Shown: piece by piece, positions 1-12,532 of the stretch
Position numbering within the stretch: position 1 is the stretch's first letter
How the letters are laid out: every line of letters begins with the position of its first letter
DNA from: Charina bottae
Taxonomy: Eukaryota; Chordata; Lepidosauria; Squamata; Charinaidae
DNA length: 64,000 nt
Assembly: GCA_023362775.1 (NCBI GenBank)
Contig: JALMGJ010000003.1
Coordinates: 78,474,355 to 78,538,354 of the forward strand
Direction: 5' to 3'
Notes under the pieces: generated by a model
What the model saw: only the letters and a program-made list of their open reading frames with translations
Database searches by the model: none
Told to the model about the DNA's origin: nothing
Made by a program: the position numbers and the translations under genes

Positions 1-604
1 AGAAGGCATGTTAATGCTGGGAGTGAGACATTGTTAATATAATATTGGACTTTAAACCTGATGTGGATTTAGGTTTGGTTCTCAAAATATGGTAATGTAA
101 AATGCCAGCAAACAAAAGTATAGAGTGATTACATTTATCACCACAAGAAAGGAATAAAGTGTTTGGCAGATTTGTGACATATCAGTAAGAGTATTTAAAA
201 TGTTTTGAATGTTCTTAACAAGTAGATGCTAGGTCCAGTTTACTAACATCTTGTTTTGTTATATAGCTCAGAGTTTAGCCTAGGACTATTTTACACATTA
301 TGCAAAGGAAAACCTGGATATATGCACTGGAGATGAATCAACTCATAGATTCCTACAATCATGAACTCCTATATGATAGAAGTACACATGTCAAACAAAA
401 AGATTTGCAATGTACTTTGTATTGTTGGGAAGGCAAATGTAGGCAACTGGGGGGAGGGTGCAGCTTGCCACATATACATCAAATACCTTGAGTTATATAC
501 TTGTGTTAAATATTGGGCTGCAAATACATAAGAGGTTTGCATCACGATATCAAGCTGCTGTTTTTTTTTTGTCACTGTGACACTGGATTGTGCCATCACT
601 TTAC
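1..604 (-). other. Partial PLXNA2 intron downstream of the last exon seen
   Basis: AT-rich intron sequence following the donor of the 605-844 exon. I see no second exon, repeat family or conserved element in it. Confidence 0.7.
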
Positions 605-844
605 CTTCAGGATAATGGGTGAGCCTGGCTTTTGGTCCAAGATGCCAGTGGCACTCAGAAGTTCAAAGGTAGGGTTTGGATAATAAATAAATTTGGTGTC
701 ATTGTAAATCAACAAGGATTGAACATTGTTAAAGATGAATCCAATTTCATCAGGTCGTTCAACAGCATCCAAAGCTGGTCGGTACTGTGGCGTAAGTGAA
801 GGAGCCAGGCAAGTGAGGGTGGTAGTATTCACAACTTTACAAAC
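605..844 (-). CDS. PLXNA2: Plexin-A2 internal exon, end of third and start of fourth IPT/TIG domain
   Basis: This is the largest exon (80 codons, phase 0 at both ends) and the last one in gene order inside the window. It runs from [16 protein letters not shown] to KPGSPIILK. It completes the third IPT/TIG domain and opens the fourth at about [12 protein letters not shown] and NDT are possible N-glycosylation sites. The acceptor is TCTTCCAG before GTTTGT and the donor is GTAAAG after AAG. The motif [20 protein letters not shown] is characteristic of class A plexins. Exons for the rest of IPT4, the transmembrane helix and the cytoplasmic GAP region must lie to the left of the window. Confidence 0.94.
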
Positions 845-927
845 CTGGAAGACGACAATTAAGGCAGGGTTATACTTTCAATAAAATATTTCTCTTTCTA
901 AGGAGAACAATTATTTTACTTATTTAT

Positions 928-980
928 TTATTACATTTATATCCCGCCCATCTCCCCCACAAGGAGGGACCCTGGGCGGT
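928..980 (-). mobile_element. 3' tail of an L2/CR1-type LINE
   Basis: Reads on the minus strand as a conserved tail, CCGCCCAGGGTCC...GGGGGAGATGGGCGGGATAT, followed by a run of TAAA-like units. The same tail recurs at 14660, 29380, 45890 and 61310, which marks it as a dispersed LINE terminus. Only the tail is present, so this is a severely 5'-truncated copy. Confidence 0.65.
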
Positions 981-1237
981 TAGGGTATATTTTCACATAA
1001 TGATTCCACCTTAATTAGTTTGGCAAGACTGAAGTATCAAATCCCTTTCCAAACCATGTGATGACTTGTTCTGTCATCAGTCAGGAAGAGTACTCTGTGA
1101 GAATGACTCTAGAAGTGAAATATAAGCCTTTTATCTCTGGTTTTGTTCACTACCAGATTTAAAAATGTCCTTTCTAGATAGAAAGTAACCAATAGGCATG
1201 TATGATGCTGGAAAGTTGAAGAGAGCTTTAGTATACA

Positions 1238-1501
1238 CTAAATGGTCTTAATCTTCCTAGGCACAGAAGACAAAGCAGGAAGGAAAATAGGGGAAAGGTT
1301 GTGCCTGAGGCCCCCACCTCTATTCAAGGAAGGATTTTCCAAGTTGGCATAAATGGATTCCTTGACCCCTCTCTCAAACCACCTATCTTCCCTGTCTAAA
1401 ATGTGAACGTTAATGTCCTCAAATGAGTGTCCTTTTTCCTTTAGATGAAGGTAAACTGCTGACTCTGGTCCTCCTTGGGTTTCTCCCAAACCCACCAACA
1501 C
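1238..1501 (-). pseudogene. Penelope-like element fragment, GIY-YIG endonuclease C-terminal part
   Basis: The minus-strand frame carries AVYLHLKEKGHSFEDINVH, then HILDREDRWFERGVKE and NPSLNRGGGLRHNLSP. This is the C-terminal part of the GIY-YIG nuclease of vertebrate Penelope-like retroelements. Such elements couple a reverse transcriptase to this nuclease, which nicks the target. The reverse transcriptase part is missing and the 3' terminal region seen in the 9.3-10.0 kb copy is absent, so the copy is truncated on both sides. Confidence 0.8.
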
Positions 1502-2317
1502 ACTGAGACAGAGGCTTGTACACCCCGAAGATCAAACTCCAAAACACAAGAAAAGCAATGTAGTTTATGCAATCCAGTGCAGTGAGGAGTGCTCTGAGCT
1601 CTACATTACATCTATACACTATACAGAGTTACACTGAAGCTGGAATACAAAGATACACAGCTTTTTCATTTAAAGAAAAACAAACAGATTATAGCTTCTG
1701 CCAGAGTGATAGCTGGAAATGATCTAAGATTCTGGGGTTGGAGGACAAGTTTCATTTGAAATGGCGTACGATCCCTTAGTTAGGCAGACCACAATCCGAC
1801 AGTAACTTATTCATGGTCACCTGTGAATTTCATGACTGATCAGAGATACAACATCAGATCTCTTCTGTTGCCTACATCTTCCCCATATGTATGTACACAT
1901 ATACAACTATTTTGCATCAATACTGTATATTTGGAGATGTGGCAACTTGTGAAATGTGCAATGAACCTGCCACAATGAGCTCTTATACTTCAAAATTTAC
2001 CACAGCACCACTGAAAATAAAATGAAGCACTACAGAGGAAAAGAAATCAATGTTTCACATTTGTGTTTACAGGTCAGTGAAGATCATGTCAGCAAAACCT
2101 CACAAGCTATCATGTTTACAAGCATGTGTACCCTCAGGCATTGAGGGAGGAGAAACAGGGTTCTGAATAACCACCCTGGTTATATAAATTTCTCTTACGT
2201 ATTAAGTATAGGGTCTAAGAAAGACCAATTTAGTTTTCTATGAACACACAAACATACGCATATAAAATAAAGATAACAATAACATTCAAGTTAAGTGATA
2301 CAAGTAGATCCTAATAC

Positions 2318-2320
2318 TTC

Positions 2321-2392
<72 letters not shown>

Positions 2393-2398
2393 TTTCTT

Positions 2399-2461
<63 letters not shown>

Positions 2462-2494
2462 TTCTTCCCTCCCTCCCTCCCTCCCTCCCTCCCT
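2318..2494. repeat. Compound (TTTC)n-(TC)n-(TCCC)n microsatellite
   Basis: About 175 bases of pure pyrimidine on the plus strand: TTTC units, then TC units, then CCCT units ending at CTAGAATTC. It supports spurious open frames on both strands made only of Phe/Leu/Ser or Lys/Glu/Arg. Confidence 0.95.
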
Positions 2495-2630
2495 AGAATT
2501 CTGTCACTAAGGTTTGGCATGGCATTTTGTTAGCTTGTACAAAGCTCCAATATTCAAAATCCCACATAAAGATAAATTCAGGAGCCTGGAACTGTATGAA
2601 GAAATTTAGATAGAACTAATGCAAACACTA

Positions 2631-2963
2631 GGGGGCGTGGTGGCTCAGCAGGTAAGATGCCAGTCTTGTCAATCGGAAGATCGCAAGTTCGGAGGTTCGA
2701 ATCCCTAGCCCCACATGACAGAGTGAGCTCCCGCACTCGCCCCAGCTCTTGCCAACCTAGCAATTTGAAAGCATGCAAATGCAAGTAGATGAATAGGTAC
2801 CACTTCGGTGGGTAGGTAACAGTGTTCCACGTGCGTCATGCGGCCACATGATAGTGGAAGCATCTTCGGACAACGCTGGCTCCTCGGCTAACAAACGGAG
2901 ATGAGCACCGGCCCCTAGAGTTGGACACAACTGCACAAATGTGCAGGGGGAACCTTTACCTTT
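2631..2963 (+). mobile_element. Sauria-type tRNA-derived SINE, full length
   Basis: A tRNA-like head has an A box (TGGCTCAGCAGG at 2641) and a B box (GGTTCGAATCC at 2694), which serve as an internal RNA polymerase III promoter. The tail, AGAGTTGGACACAACTGC then AACCTTTACCTTTA, resembles the 3' end of BovB LINEs, which are known to mobilise this SINE class. It is flanked by a direct repeat TAATGCAAACA (2617-2627 and 2963-2973), the target-site duplication. It is the most complete copy of this family in the window. Confidence 0.85.
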
Positions 2964-5900
2964 AATGCAAACATGGACATGGAACAAAGGCTGTAGCAAA
3001 CTGACAGTGGGAGAATTCAACAGGTATCTGTAAATGTTCTGGTTATTTATAATAGATGGATATTGAATCCAGGAAAAGAAATGTGGAACTGTTGAAGCAA
3101 CTTTTTCTGGAATATTTTAGTATCATAAGCTTAGATTTGCACTGCCAGAATCTCATTTTATCCTCAACCAAGGATCAGGCCATTAGAAAGTGCCTTAAAC
3201 TGAAAACAAGAAAATAATATGTTTTGTATCAGACATATCCCTCTACTTTCATGCTGTGCTCTTGTCTTCCAAGATATGATTTCCAGATAGACTTGCAATT
3301 AATACTGGTGTCTTGTGACAAATCTGATCAACTTTCCCATGTCAGTTGATCACAAGGGATTTGGAGTAAATTGAAGGCAACAGCTTGTCAGTAAAACAAT
3401 TGGTACTAGAACTATATTTTTCCATGCAAGAAAAGTTCATCAAAAATAGAGCTGGTCTCCTATTGCTGGAATTTTATTTAGAAATTTAAATAGCAATGAC
3501 ATTTAATTTGACTTGAATTTTTCCCCAGAAAATGGGAAATTTAATTTTCAACAACATTTGTGTATTACAAAGATTTAAAAAAACCATTTTAGGTAGTTTT
3601 GCAAGATGATGTGACACCAAAAATTAATAACTAAACATTGTTTAAAATGTCTGAAATATTGTGAGATTTCAGCATGCTTTCTTGTCTCCCAAGCTTAACA
3701 TTTCAGGTAAAAACACAAAACATCTTATAAGATTTGATGCACTCTTCTGATTCTTGGGGGAAAAAATTAATTTATGGGGTCCCATGGACTCTATCTTGAG
3801 ATATTGCAGATGGTATGGAACCTATAGCAGCTTCATTGCAAATCCTAAGTGAATTAAAACAGTTCTTTCTAATAATAAAATGATTGTTTTTAAAGAAAAG
3901 AGAAACAAAATGAAAGAAAGAGAGGGGAATTGTTCAGCAATGTTTTATATCATATCATTATTCCAGAACAATCATGGAATTAGGCTAGCCTATCTGGCAT
4001 CTATAGATTAAGGCAGCAATGGATGTGATTGCGTAATGCAGAAGCTAGACTTCATAGACATTAAATTACAGCTGTGTTCTGGTTGTTTTTGTTCTCAAAT
4101 TAATGTATTATTTCTATGTAACACACAACTCTTGCTTGCAGAGAGGGAAAAAATGTGTAACTAGGATTTCACTTTTGGTTAAATTAGAAGATTTTCAAAC
4201 TGTCACTGAATGTGTGTGCCTGGTCTGAAGTAGAATATCTTGTATACATATATACAAGATATAAACTCCAACTGTCATTAAAAAGGTGACCATTTTTTTC
4301 TGAATATCTCAAGCCTTCCACTAATACCTAAAATTTTAAGGATGAATTTACAGACAATTTTACTTGGTTTTAAAAGTCAATTAATTTTTTTCTGTTGTTG
4401 TTTTGTTGACATGGTCAAAATGATACTTTTATTTGTCCACTCAGCTTCAGAAGTATTCAGACAAAGGATTATTTTTTTTTGTGGGGGGGGGGGCGGATGC
4501 CTCTTAGCATTTTTAATATCAAATGAAAAACAGAAGTTGAAATGCTGCCGGCAAACCAGACTTTTTAAAGTATTGTTGTATTGCTGCCACTGTTTTAAAT
4601 CTACATCATTTGGACTCCTGAAAATCTCAGCTGCAATATTGCGTAACAGTTAAGTATTCCTAAATTTCTTTGATATTAATGAGATCAGAGTGCAAATAAC
4701 TGTATGCAGCCATTAATTTTACTGTTTCGGGTATAATATTGACAGAAGTGGGGAAATGCTTCAATAATGAATTTTCAAAGATTAATCAGAAGCTTCGTTT
4801 TTTTCAGATGTATGTGGCTCCACCCACATCATATATATATACAGTCACTATAAAAGTTCATGGCCTGTCTAGCCAAATATTCCAGCAATGTGTCTCTACA
4901 TGCCTTTCATCAATCCGACATCTTATTTAAATTTTACCATGCTCTTAGTAGTTAATATCCAATCTTGTCAGAGGATCTGTTTGATCAGGTCTGTATTCCA
5001 AATACTGCCAGTGACATGCACCTAAATAAAGTCATGTTTCCATGTAGTAAAATGAAGCTGTTTCCTTGCAGAGCAGCTCTGGAAGTCTCTAAAAGGCCCC
5101 AGAAAGTTTGATTTCTTTATGGTGTTCCAGATTTCTTGCAAAACTACATAATTCAAAAACATAAAATCTTCGAAAGCACCACAATTCTAAGAGGCAAGAG
5201 TGCACATATATTCTTTGTTCTGCTTGAATCATAGCCAAAGTGTAGTCTTTGGATGGGAACTGTGAGAAAGAATCTTAAAACTGAATGGCAGTGCATCTTC
5301 AATCAAGTAGCATATTAAATTACATCTCCTCAATTAAAACCAACACTGTGAACCATCATAAAGCCCAAAAACTAAAAAACAATAAGGCTTTTTAAAAAGA
5401 TGAAAACTATCAACTATGCCTATGAATGAAGTTAGACTACATGGCTGAATCAGTCAAGATCATAATTTACATTTCTAATGTGTGGCTCTTGTACAGTGGC
5501 ATTCTTGAAAATACAGACTAATTATTTGCAAATCACGACAATTGATCATAAGAGGATCTTTCTCAGTGTGAAGCATTTGCATTTTTCTATTAACATATTT
5601 AATTCTATATCTTGCTCTAGGGCTATAGATACAGAATTTGGGGCTTACATTCTGTACCCATTGATAAAATATATAATATTTATTTTCTGTAACTGTTTGT
5701 TGTTAACATAGAAAGTGAGGGGGAAATGATTTACAAGCCTGGATTATAAAGCTAAAAAAAAGTAATGCAACAGTAAACACTGCCATTTTATCCAAAATTC
5801 TGTAAAACACATAAAACTATGCACAGATGGCTAGCTATGCAAAATCAAGGGGCAAATTATTCTTCCTGCCATTAATAGATTTAAATATAGATATTTTGAA

Positions 5901-7284
5901 TGATGCAACCATTGAGTCTGGATGGGATGACTGAGTCAATGAAATACACCATCTAGGAAATCTTTTAGGCCATTATGGTCAGAAAGCAATTGTGCCCTTA
6001 CAATGGGATTGTGCCTATGGCTATTAGTCACCCTCCTCCTTATTTCTGCATACAGCTGTATGTATGTAGTTTTTAAAATTTGCCCACAAAGGCTGAGTTT
6101 GATAGTAATGCTGACAAATATCTGAACAGCTGTGAAGCTTTTTCTTTAGTCACAAATGCATTTGTCATGGATCAGAGATACATTGTTTTGGCAATGGAAA
6201 TACAACATAAATCACATTTCAGTGTTAATCCTAGTTTGAACAAAAGTCCTTCAGGAATACAAAGATTTAAAACAATAGTTTAAAATTGGAGCTTTTTGGA
6301 ACTTTAAAAGATTTAATATAGAGATAAATTTCAAGAAAGGGCATAGGTACATAAAAACTTGAATCTGTGAAATTACTATTGTGCTGCAGACTTGGATGGA
6401 AACAAACATATGGAACAGAAACTATGTCACAGGATGTATAGACAGATACATCTGCAAGCTGATATGGGGCAGAGCCAATTTTACAATTAAAGAGTCTCTT
6501 CCATTACTTGCTTCTACAGGCTTTGATATTTCTCCTGGCTTGTTCCATTCTCACGAAGCAGGTGTTCAGAAGGGTAGACTCAGTAAAACATCACTTCCAT
6601 TGTTTGTTTGTTTGTTTGTTTGGTCAACCTTGTTAACTTAGAGCACCTCTGCCTTCTGCTGTTGGCTTTTTGTGTGCCTTGGATGATGTATGGTGGGGCC
6701 TCACAATGACACAAGCACCATATGCCATCATTGTTCCCTGTTAAATGCAGATTCTCCATATGATAGGGCTCCATGGAATAAAACAAGAACAAACTCTTAA
6801 GGTTGTCCATGATAAGGACTCTAAAATGGAATCTACCCAATGTAACATAAGATATGATTGCACAGAAATTTCTAATGCATTTTTAAGAATATATTGGAGA
6901 TTTAGGATGTAGGGTTATAAAAAGGCACAGGATAGTGTGAACTCTTCCATTTTTTCTACAATGCTTCCCAGACCTCACAATTACAGATAAAGAAATGAAC
7001 ATTTGTCTTAGGCACTGATGCTAATTTTTTGTATCTCCTTCTATAAGCTATATTCTGCTTTAAACAGTTCACAAAATGAGGAATGCATTCATTTTATCTG
7101 CGAAGAAATTTTTAGGCACAGACACAGGCCTTCAAGTAAGTTGCTCCTGTAAAAATTCCAGGTATTTGTCAATATAGCAAGCAAATAACTATGTATCATC
7201 ATCATCATCATCATCTTCATCACCACCAATATCTTGTCATAACTCTTTCTTTCTTCCTTTCTTCCTTTCTGCCCAAGAATTCTA

Positions 7285-7474
7285 TCACACAAGTCCCTGC
7301 AGTTTTCTTGGCAAGGGTTTTTGGAAGTGGTTTGCCATTGCCTGCCTCCTAGGGCTGAGAGAGAGTGACTGGCCCAGAGTCACCCAGCTGGCTTCATGCC
7401 TAAGCAGGACTAGAACTCACGTTCTCCTGGTTTCTAACATGGTGCCTTAACCACTACACCAAGCTGGCTCTCAT
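7285..7474 (-). mobile_element. Second tRNA-derived SINE family (GAGAGCCAG head), BovB-like-tail version
   Basis: On the minus strand it begins GAGAGCCAGCTTGGTGTAGT, includes a B-box-like GTTCTAGTCC, and ends with CCAAGAAAACTGCAGGGACT. Close relatives lie at 22885, 23404 and 49790. It is preceded by short ATC and TTTC simple repeats. Confidence 0.75.
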
Positions 7475-7861
7475 AAGTCACATAAGTCTCATAAGAATAT
7501 AGGTTTTAATTTATAGCAACTTTTGAGATTGTCTAAACTGAGGAACTCTGCCTTGCTGAGACAGCCCTGGCATCCATAGGGAGGGGGAGTGTAAAAAAAG
7601 GCAAAATGGTGGATGTGGTGTCACAAAACAAGATCTACTATTTTCATATGTGTGTAGAAAACCTGCCAGTAAGCTTCACAACAAAGCAAGAATTTAAACT
7701 TCCATCTCATGTAGCCAAAGTCATGCTAAATACTATATTCATATACAAACATGTTAATTAAAATCATATTAGAATGAATTTTGATTATTCTGAATGCAGT
7801 TATTGTGCCCCATTAACAAAGAAGATCAGGGTTGTTTTGATATACAGTTCTTTCTTTTTCA

Positions 7862-8233
<372 letters not shown>

Positions 8234-9294
8234 TCATCCTGACTCTAGCTACAATTGTCTCACACGGTAATTGGACTTTTTGGTTTCATCTGTCCCCCTA
8301 GTGGGTACTTATGTTTCCCATGTAACATTTCTTAGAGATGGTAGAAGGGGGCAAGAAGGAAAAAAAATTCAATACCATAAATTAATGGTATGTATTATGA
8401 CATACAGTATGCCCCCAAGTAAGGAAAATTGGGCATTATATAGCACTTGTAGGGGGAAAAACTGACTATTTGCTAGCCATTTTGTAAATCCTATGGTAAG
8501 ACTCTAACAGGAAAATATGGATGCTAAGGAGATGAAAAATGAGGTGAAATGGTCCAAAGCTGTGGGGGTCATTTCCTTGCTTCAAACATTCTGGCTCAAC
8601 ACAGGTAAACTCATTTGAAAGTCACATTTTACCTGTAGCCTTTAACATAGCTGACATGTAGGGAAGTGATGGATACTGAAATAATTAAAACAGGAAAGAA
8701 CCAGACAAAATCAGCTGACTGGAAAAAGTTGACTAGATATTAACAAGGTTGCATATGCTAACCTTTTTACAGTGATCTCTTTCTGTTGTGCCAATTCTTT
8801 TGTGATCTTTTAACATACTTTTGATTTTAGCCTCTCCAGTTCCTAAGGAAGATCTGGATGCTACATCCAACCTAGTATGTGCCTTGACTGTTGCTTCTGA
8901 CCAAGGTTATTCTGAGCTTCTCCTGTGATTAACTGAATGTGTATCAAAAATCTATCTGCCCCAAATCTAATCAATCATTCAGACTACTCCTTTCCTTACT
9001 TATGAACTAGAGAGAACTAGGATGGAAAGTGGCTATTGTCAGTCAAATAGTTTTTGTTCTGCCTTACTTACATCCAAAAAATTAGAACATTATCGGGTAT
9101 ATAGTTAATTAGGACTAAGAAGTTACTAAACAATTTGTCTAAGATATTCAAAATTGCAGGTTTTTAAAGCTCTCAGATCCCTGTTTATTTTTTTTAAAGA
9201 TCTTCAGTTCCATTTGTTTCTTCAATATGTTTTCAGGCTGACCACAATGCTTCTAAGGATTTCTAAAGACAGTCCATAATCTCTTCTGAGAAAT

Positions 9295-9567
9295 GTCTGT
9301 AGCTTGAATCATGTCAACTGGATTTCTATTTTCTCAGTGGAAACGTTTCGCTCCTTATCCAAGGAGCTTCTTCAGTCTGAGCAAAGTTAGTAAGGGAATC
9401 CTTAAATATGTTTCTAGGTGGCTGTGTGACCTTGCACCTGGGGCTAGGTCATGGTTATTTTGAGATGTTATTTCTAAGTCCCTTTATCATCTAAAGGAGG
9501 ATCGTTAAGATTACCATGCTGCTGTTGAGCTTGCGAAATGGTCTTAATCTTCCTAGGCACAGAAGAC
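9295..9567. repeat. Left arm of 273-bp inverted repeat
   Basis: Reverse complement of 9699-9971 with about three mismatches (near 9315, 9510 and 9529). It is the 3' terminal region of the Penelope-like element in its own orientation (minus strand). Confidence 0.92.
9340..9375 (-). ncRNA. Hammerhead-ribozyme-like motif in the Penelope 3' region
   Basis: On the minus strand the order is CTGAAGA, a hairpin with arms GCTCCTT/AAGGAGC and loop GGAT, then GAAAC followed by GTTTC. Box 1 (CUGANGA), stem II and box 2 (GAAA) are the hammerhead core, and hammerheads are known in Penelope-like elements. An extra A between box 1 and stem II, and a very short stem III, make activity uncertain. It is in the sense of the element's coding strand. 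Confidence 0.45.
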
Positions 9568-9697
9568 AAAGCAGGAAGGAAAATAGGGGAAAGATTGTGC
9601 CTGAGGCCCCCACCTCTATTCAAGGAAGGAGTTTCCAAGTTGGCATAAATGGATTCCTTGACCCCTCTCTCAAACCACCTATCTTCTCTGTCTAAAA
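9474..9697 (-). pseudogene. GIY-YIG nuclease C-terminus of the Penelope-like element
   Basis: The frame reads ILDREDRWFERGVKESIYAN, then ETPSLNRGGGLRHNLSP and LSSVPRKIKTISQAQ, ending at a stop near 9474. It matches the fragment at 1238-1501 almost residue for residue, so both derive from the same family. Only the last third of the nuclease is kept; the start is lost where the inverted arm begins. Confidence 0.8.
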
Positions 9698-9698
9698 T

Positions 9699-9971
9699 GT
9701 CTTCTGTGCCTAGGAAGATTAAGACCATTTCGCAAGCTCAGCAGCAGCATGGTAATCTTAATGATCCTCCTTTAGATGATAAAGGGACTTAGAAATAACA
9801 TCTCAAAATAACCATGACCTAGCCCCAGGTGCAAGGTCACACAGCCACCTAGAAACATATTTAAGGATTCCCTTACTAACTTTGCTCAGACTGAAGAAGC
9901 TCCTTGGATAAGGAGCGAAACGTTTCCACTGAGAAAATAGAAATCCAGTCGACATGATTCAAGCTACAGAC
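9699..9971. repeat. Right arm of 273-bp inverted repeat
   Basis: Inverted partner of 9295-9567, identical in length. Together the arms would form a hairpin with a 131-base loop in single-stranded DNA or in RNA. Confidence 0.92.
9891..9926 (+). ncRNA. Hammerhead-ribozyme-like motif, inverted-arm copy
   Basis: The same 36-nt motif as at 9340-9375, on the opposite strand because it lies in the inverted arm. CTGAAGA is at 9891 and GAAAC at 9917. The same limits on activity apply. Confidence 0.45.
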
Positions 9972-11532
9972 AATTCCACCTGGATGACTGAGAACCTTCA
10001 TAGACTCTTCTGAGAAACCATCACTATCCATTTCTATATGAAAAATTCCATTTCTCAGATCTTTGAGTATAAAGTGATCACACTCACATTTCATCTTTTG
10101 CCTGCAGTTCTGTGGAAGTCAGAAAAAGCTAAAGGCAGTGCAAGAACTGACCCAGGGTTTTAGAAAGTATTCAGTCAGTAACTGTACTGTAGAGTACTCT
10201 TCCGGGGTATAGCTGTGTATCTTAGGTAATCTCATGCATGAGTGTTTGTCCCCTCTTTTTGCATCAGTTGCCATTGTTTTTGTTTTATCCCTGACTCTCT
10301 AATGCTCTTAAGAAGAGGCCTTTAATGAGCAATTGTGCATTTCTTCAGCAGATGGAAGTGATCATGGGGCTCCATTCGCTCTCCTAGAATCTCATCCCAG
10401 ATTGCTATGGTTGTAATTGACTCAGTAATTACAACTGAGTTAATAACTGATTTTCTAATTCAGGGAGCAGAGATGCTTTAACTGCCTTGCAATGATGCAT
10501 TCAGGCCTGGGGATGGGAGACCCACTATTCCAGATAGTTTGTTCTTTTGCAATAGATTGAAAAGGATGAAACGTTTTCAAATAAGTTTTTACATCTATAA
10601 TTTTTTTTGGGGGGGGGGGGGCTCAGCAAATGCAAATGATGTGATCATTTTACAGATGTAACTATTTAAGTTGTCTAGATCTTCTGAACCCAGAAAATCA
10701 CAGGAATGGATATGCCATACTCCTGGAAGGATCAGACCTTTATTCATAAATCTTCTATATTTACACAGGTGGAATACATCCTCTAGGAACTGTGAAGCTG
10801 GGTGCTGACAATGGAGAGGAAAGCAAATGAAGAGAATTATAAATTATACCTTTTTCTCTCTCGCTGGGAACTTGGCTGTGCTGTGCTAAGTCACAGACTC
10901 TGCTTTCTTTTCCGTACTGAAGGGCAGTTTTTAAACTAGCATTTATAAAGACAGTGTTGATTCTAAAGTCATCACCCATAGTGACATGGTTTCAAAATTT
11001 GAACAAAGCTTTTGTTGAATTTTAAGCATAATAATCGCTGAACAGATTTTTCCCTGCCACGACTGTGAAATCCATGCCCATCAAAATTGCACTCAGATGT
11101 GCTGTTCTTGCATGGATGAAAAACCTTCATTTATTCAAAGATAACAACAATAATCAAATATTTCATTTGTTTTGACAAGACAAAATATTTTCAGCTGATT
11201 CTAAGCTTGTTGATAATTTTTGCAAAATGACGCTAGTTCATGGAAGATATTCATGAAGAAAAAATTGTTGTATGCCTTTTAGATATGCTCAGTAATTATA
11301 ATGCCAAATCCTTTCTGCCCAATTATTGTTTCGTTTGAATTATTTGGGTAAGAACAGGTAGTAACCTGACTAGAGGTGCATTCTAAGAAGAAACATTGCA
11401 AAAATCATATTGCTTTGAATAACACTTTGAAAATTTCAACCTGGTTGAATTTCTGTTGTGTGTTGGGGAATTAACTGTGCCCTGCTTCAAGCCACTTGTT
11501 TCTTGATGCCATATTATAGAAAACCTAGTTAC

Positions 11533-11700
11533 CTGGCTATGCTCCATTCAGGCTCAATCCGCTGAACTTTTGGATCATCAATGTATTCAAATTGCAACAT
11601 GCTCTCTAGCTGGGCCCGGTCCACACTGACTGAAACATGCACTGGTCCAAGACCATGGGTAGAGGGTGCAGAAACACACACAATCTCATTAATTGACCTC
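11533..11700 (-). CDS. PLXNA2: Plexin-A2 internal exon, end of second and start of third IPT/TIG domain
   Basis: After one base completing the split Gly codon, 55 codons run from [13 protein letters not shown] to IEPEWSIA, followed by two bases of a split Ser codon. The first part closes the second IPT/TIG domain; the linker [17 protein letters not shown] leads into the third. The IDDP and IEPEWS stretches are strongly conserved in class A plexins. The acceptor is TCTTACAG and the donor is GTAACT. The wording after the IEPEWS linker, together with the next exon, is what separates A2 from A4 in my recollection. Confidence 0.93.
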
Positions 11701-12134
11701 CTGTAAGAGACAAAGCAACTTTTCATTAGAAGAAATGTGAACAACGAATGGCACTACTTATTGAACTACTGACAACAAGAATCCTTGGGATTCATTCCAA
11801 AACAGTTGAGTGATAATCTTTGGGTGAGATATGGTGCCTTTTTAATAGATACGGTAGTTATTTGATAGTCATGAGCCATGAAGACTCAGCATGAGCACTA
11901 AAGTATTTTCAGCTGAAGTCATGATTACTTCTGCATACAATAAGCATAGCTCATTTACAGTTTGGACTGTAATTAGCTCAAGATTAAAAATCTGGTGGTG
12001 CAGTTCTCATTTTTGGGAACATGTGGCAAGGCCCTGACTATGCAACCTTGGAATTCACATCTGCTAAAATAAAAGTATACTGCCAACATTTTCTTTTCTT
12101 AAGATAAAAATTGACTGAATAAATTCCATAATAT

Positions 12135-12215
12135 GTATTCATTTCATTTATTTATGCTACAAATGTATATGCCATCTACCCACAAGTGACTTTGAATGGC
12201 TTACAATAAAAGATC
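12135..12215 (-). mobile_element. Degraded LINE 3' tail
   Basis: The plus strand shows TTTATTTATGCTACAAATGT, then CCACAAGTGACTTTGAATGG and CTTACAATAAAA. This is a diverged antisense version of the CR1/L2-type tail (CCGCC...GAGTCACTT...GGCGG). Identification rests on this short stretch only. Confidence 0.45.
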
Positions 12216-12399
12216 TGCAAAATACTCAATTTGGGGATGGTACATTCCAAAGAACACTGGAAGGCTCCATTTTTCCTCCATGCCCTTCTACTGTTCTGGT
12301 AGAAATTTGTTACATCTGTATGGTCTGGAGGAAAAACAGGACACTTCGTTCCTGAAATGCAACATTTGGTACTTCTGTCTCTACTTACAATATAAATAT

Positions 12400-12457
12400 G
12401 TATGTGTGTGTATGTATACAGTATGTATGTATGTATGTATGTATGTATGTGTGTGTG

Positions 12458-12531
<74 letters not shown>

Positions 12532-12532
12532 T

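Larger units (their letters stand above)
9294..10004 (-). mobile_element. Fold-back Penelope-like element insertion
   Basis: A 711-bp insertion is flanked by the exact 13-bp direct repeat CTCTTCTGAGAAA (9281-9293 and 10005-10017). On the minus strand it starts with a leader GTCTATGAAGGTTCTCAGTC, then an inverted copy of the 3' terminal region (9971-9699), a 131-bp spacer with GIY-YIG coding sequence, and the 3' terminal region itself (9567-9295). The two 273-bp arms differ at only about three positions. It lacks a reverse transcriptase, so it must have been mobilised by proteins supplied elsewhere. Confidence 0.85.

Noticed and set aside
2295..2520. Open frames of about 70 codons on both strands
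   Set aside because: They are translations of the TTTC/TC/CCCT microsatellite.
2640..2710. tRNA gene suggested by A and B boxes
   Set aside because: The cloverleaf is degenerate and the sequence continues into a SINE body with a BovB-like tail; the same applies at 47337.
4237..4260. 24-nt palindrome ATCTTGTATA...TATACAAGAT
   Set aside because: AT-rich and isolated; such palindromes are expected by chance in sequence of this composition.
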